Source: VGXO01 sp964614695 (lineage in GTDB: Bacteria > Planctomycetota > Phycisphaerae > Phycisphaerales > SM1A02). From it: 64,000 nt of DNA. Made by a program: the position numbers and the translations under genes. The notes under the pieces were generated by a model. That model was given only the letters and a program-made list of their open reading frames with translations, did no database searches and was not told where the DNA came from. Within the stretch, counting starts at the first letter, position 1. Every line of letters begins with the position of its first letter. The DNA is taken from assembly GCA_964614695.1 (NCBI GenBank), contig CAZTMB010000004.1, positions 1 to 64,000 of the forward strand, read 5' to 3'. This document shows positions 63,723-64,000 of this stretch, piece by piece.

Positions 63723-64000
63723 ATGCTCGGTCTCGCGATGATCGCGATGACCGGGTGGATCGGTGAATGGCTCCGCGATGCCGAGCGTCAGTGGCTCGCC
63801 GGAGACGGGGCAATCATCGATCGTCTTCACCGTCTCGAGGCTGATCCGCCCACCGCATGGTGCTCGTGGTGCGGACTCTCTGTGGGGCTCGGCGAGCGGC
63901 GCGAACCGTGTCTCTCCTGCGACGGACTGCGACGTCGTCACCGGCGAGTCGTCCGGCTGTCCGAACTACAAGGCGACTGGCGGTCGGTGCTGCTTCGGGT
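63723..64000 (+). CDS. ComF-family protein, 5' part
   Basis: Open from ATG 63723 to the window edge (92 codons). A helical N-terminus (EWLRDAERQWLAGDGAIIDR) is followed by a zinc-ribbon-like CSWCG-x12-CLSC and RRVVRLSELQGDWRSVLLR, which resembles the N-terminal part of ComF/GntX phosphoribosyltransferase-like proteins. The catalytic part is beyond the edge, so the call is tentative. Confidence 0.55.
   Translation, partial: MLGLAMIAMTGWIGEWLRDAERQWLAGDGAIIDRLHRLEADPPTAWCSWCGLSVGLGERREPCLSCDGLRRRHRRVVRLSELQGDWRSVLLR

Noticed and set aside
63661..63766. A CRSCG zinc-ribbon-like stretch just after the WecA-like gene
   Set aside because: The cysteines lie in a frame that is an antiparallel-free shadow of the WecA-like gene and stops soon after; the ComF-like frame from 63723 is better supported.

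Overview
The window reads as part of a draft, probably metagenome-assembled, chromosome of a planctomycete, most likely of the Phycisphaerae type. This is inferred from the very high GC content, secreted proteins ending in dockerin-like calcium loops (DLNGDGVVNGADL type), a PEP-CTERM-like tail, RNase Y, and many hypothetical membrane proteins. No rRNA, tRNA, CRISPR array, transposase or phage gene is visible. Three runs of exactly 100 N (1671-1770, 5386-5485, 55355-55454) are each flanked by an identical 55-bp direct repeat. Collapsing repeat plus N restores an intact reading frame each time (lipoyl synthase, a YceI protein, a 5'-nucleotidase), so these are scaffolding artefacts and not biology.

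Layout. 1-13.9 kb: PEP-CTERM-like protein, lipA, a free-standing dockerin-like mini-protein, two YceI paralogues around a membrane protein, a thioesterase, RNase Y with a long leader, an ABC-2 double permease, a pentahaem cytochrome carrying dockerin-like repeats, and a lipoprotein. 13.9-24 kb: vapBC toxin-antitoxin, an incomplete oligopeptide transporter (oppA-oppB only), a secreted protein, a large TPR protein coupled to a flippase-like membrane protein, and a GH57 amylase.

23.8-48.8 kb is one large surface-polysaccharide locus in four divergent or convergent transcription units: 31842->23849 (initiating sugar transferase, aminotransferase, methyltransferase, glycosyltransferase, two sugar-nucleotide epimerases, an AsnB-like amidotransferase); 31934->37161 (WbpM-like dehydratase, glycosyltransferase, Wzx flippase, Wzz-like protein); 42817->37169 (WbpB-like, WbpD-like, two glycosyltransferases, Wzy-like polymerase); 42910->48788 (UDP-HexNAc 2-epimerase, GT-C-like membrane protein, three methyltransferases, a polyprenyl-phosphate GT2). 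Together these encode most of a Wzx/Wzy pathway and four of the five steps to a di-N-acetylated mannuronate sugar nucleotide. The 6-dehydrogenase and the outer-membrane export genes are not in the window. A second small group (60.4-63.7 kb) has two GT2 enzymes and a WecA-like phosphotransferase.

48.8-60.4 kb holds a secreted repeat protein, an orphan sigma-54 activator divergent from a secreted LTxxQ/EF-hand protein, a dockerin-tailed 5'-nucleotidase, serine acetyltransferase and aconitase. The window ends inside a ComF-like gene.

The most interesting general signal is regulatory. Eleven genes have a TANNNT hexamer 6-10 nt before the start codon and no Shine-Dalgarno, which suggests leaderless transcripts, while genes for secreted proteins usually have a clear AGGAG-type site. 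Operons are tightly coupled by ATGA/GTGA/TTGA four-base overlaps. No single wholly new system can be claimed from sequence alone. The best candidates for follow-up are the leaderless promoter class, the dispersed intergenic element found beside lipA and opp, and the sigma-54 activator with its secreted neighbour.
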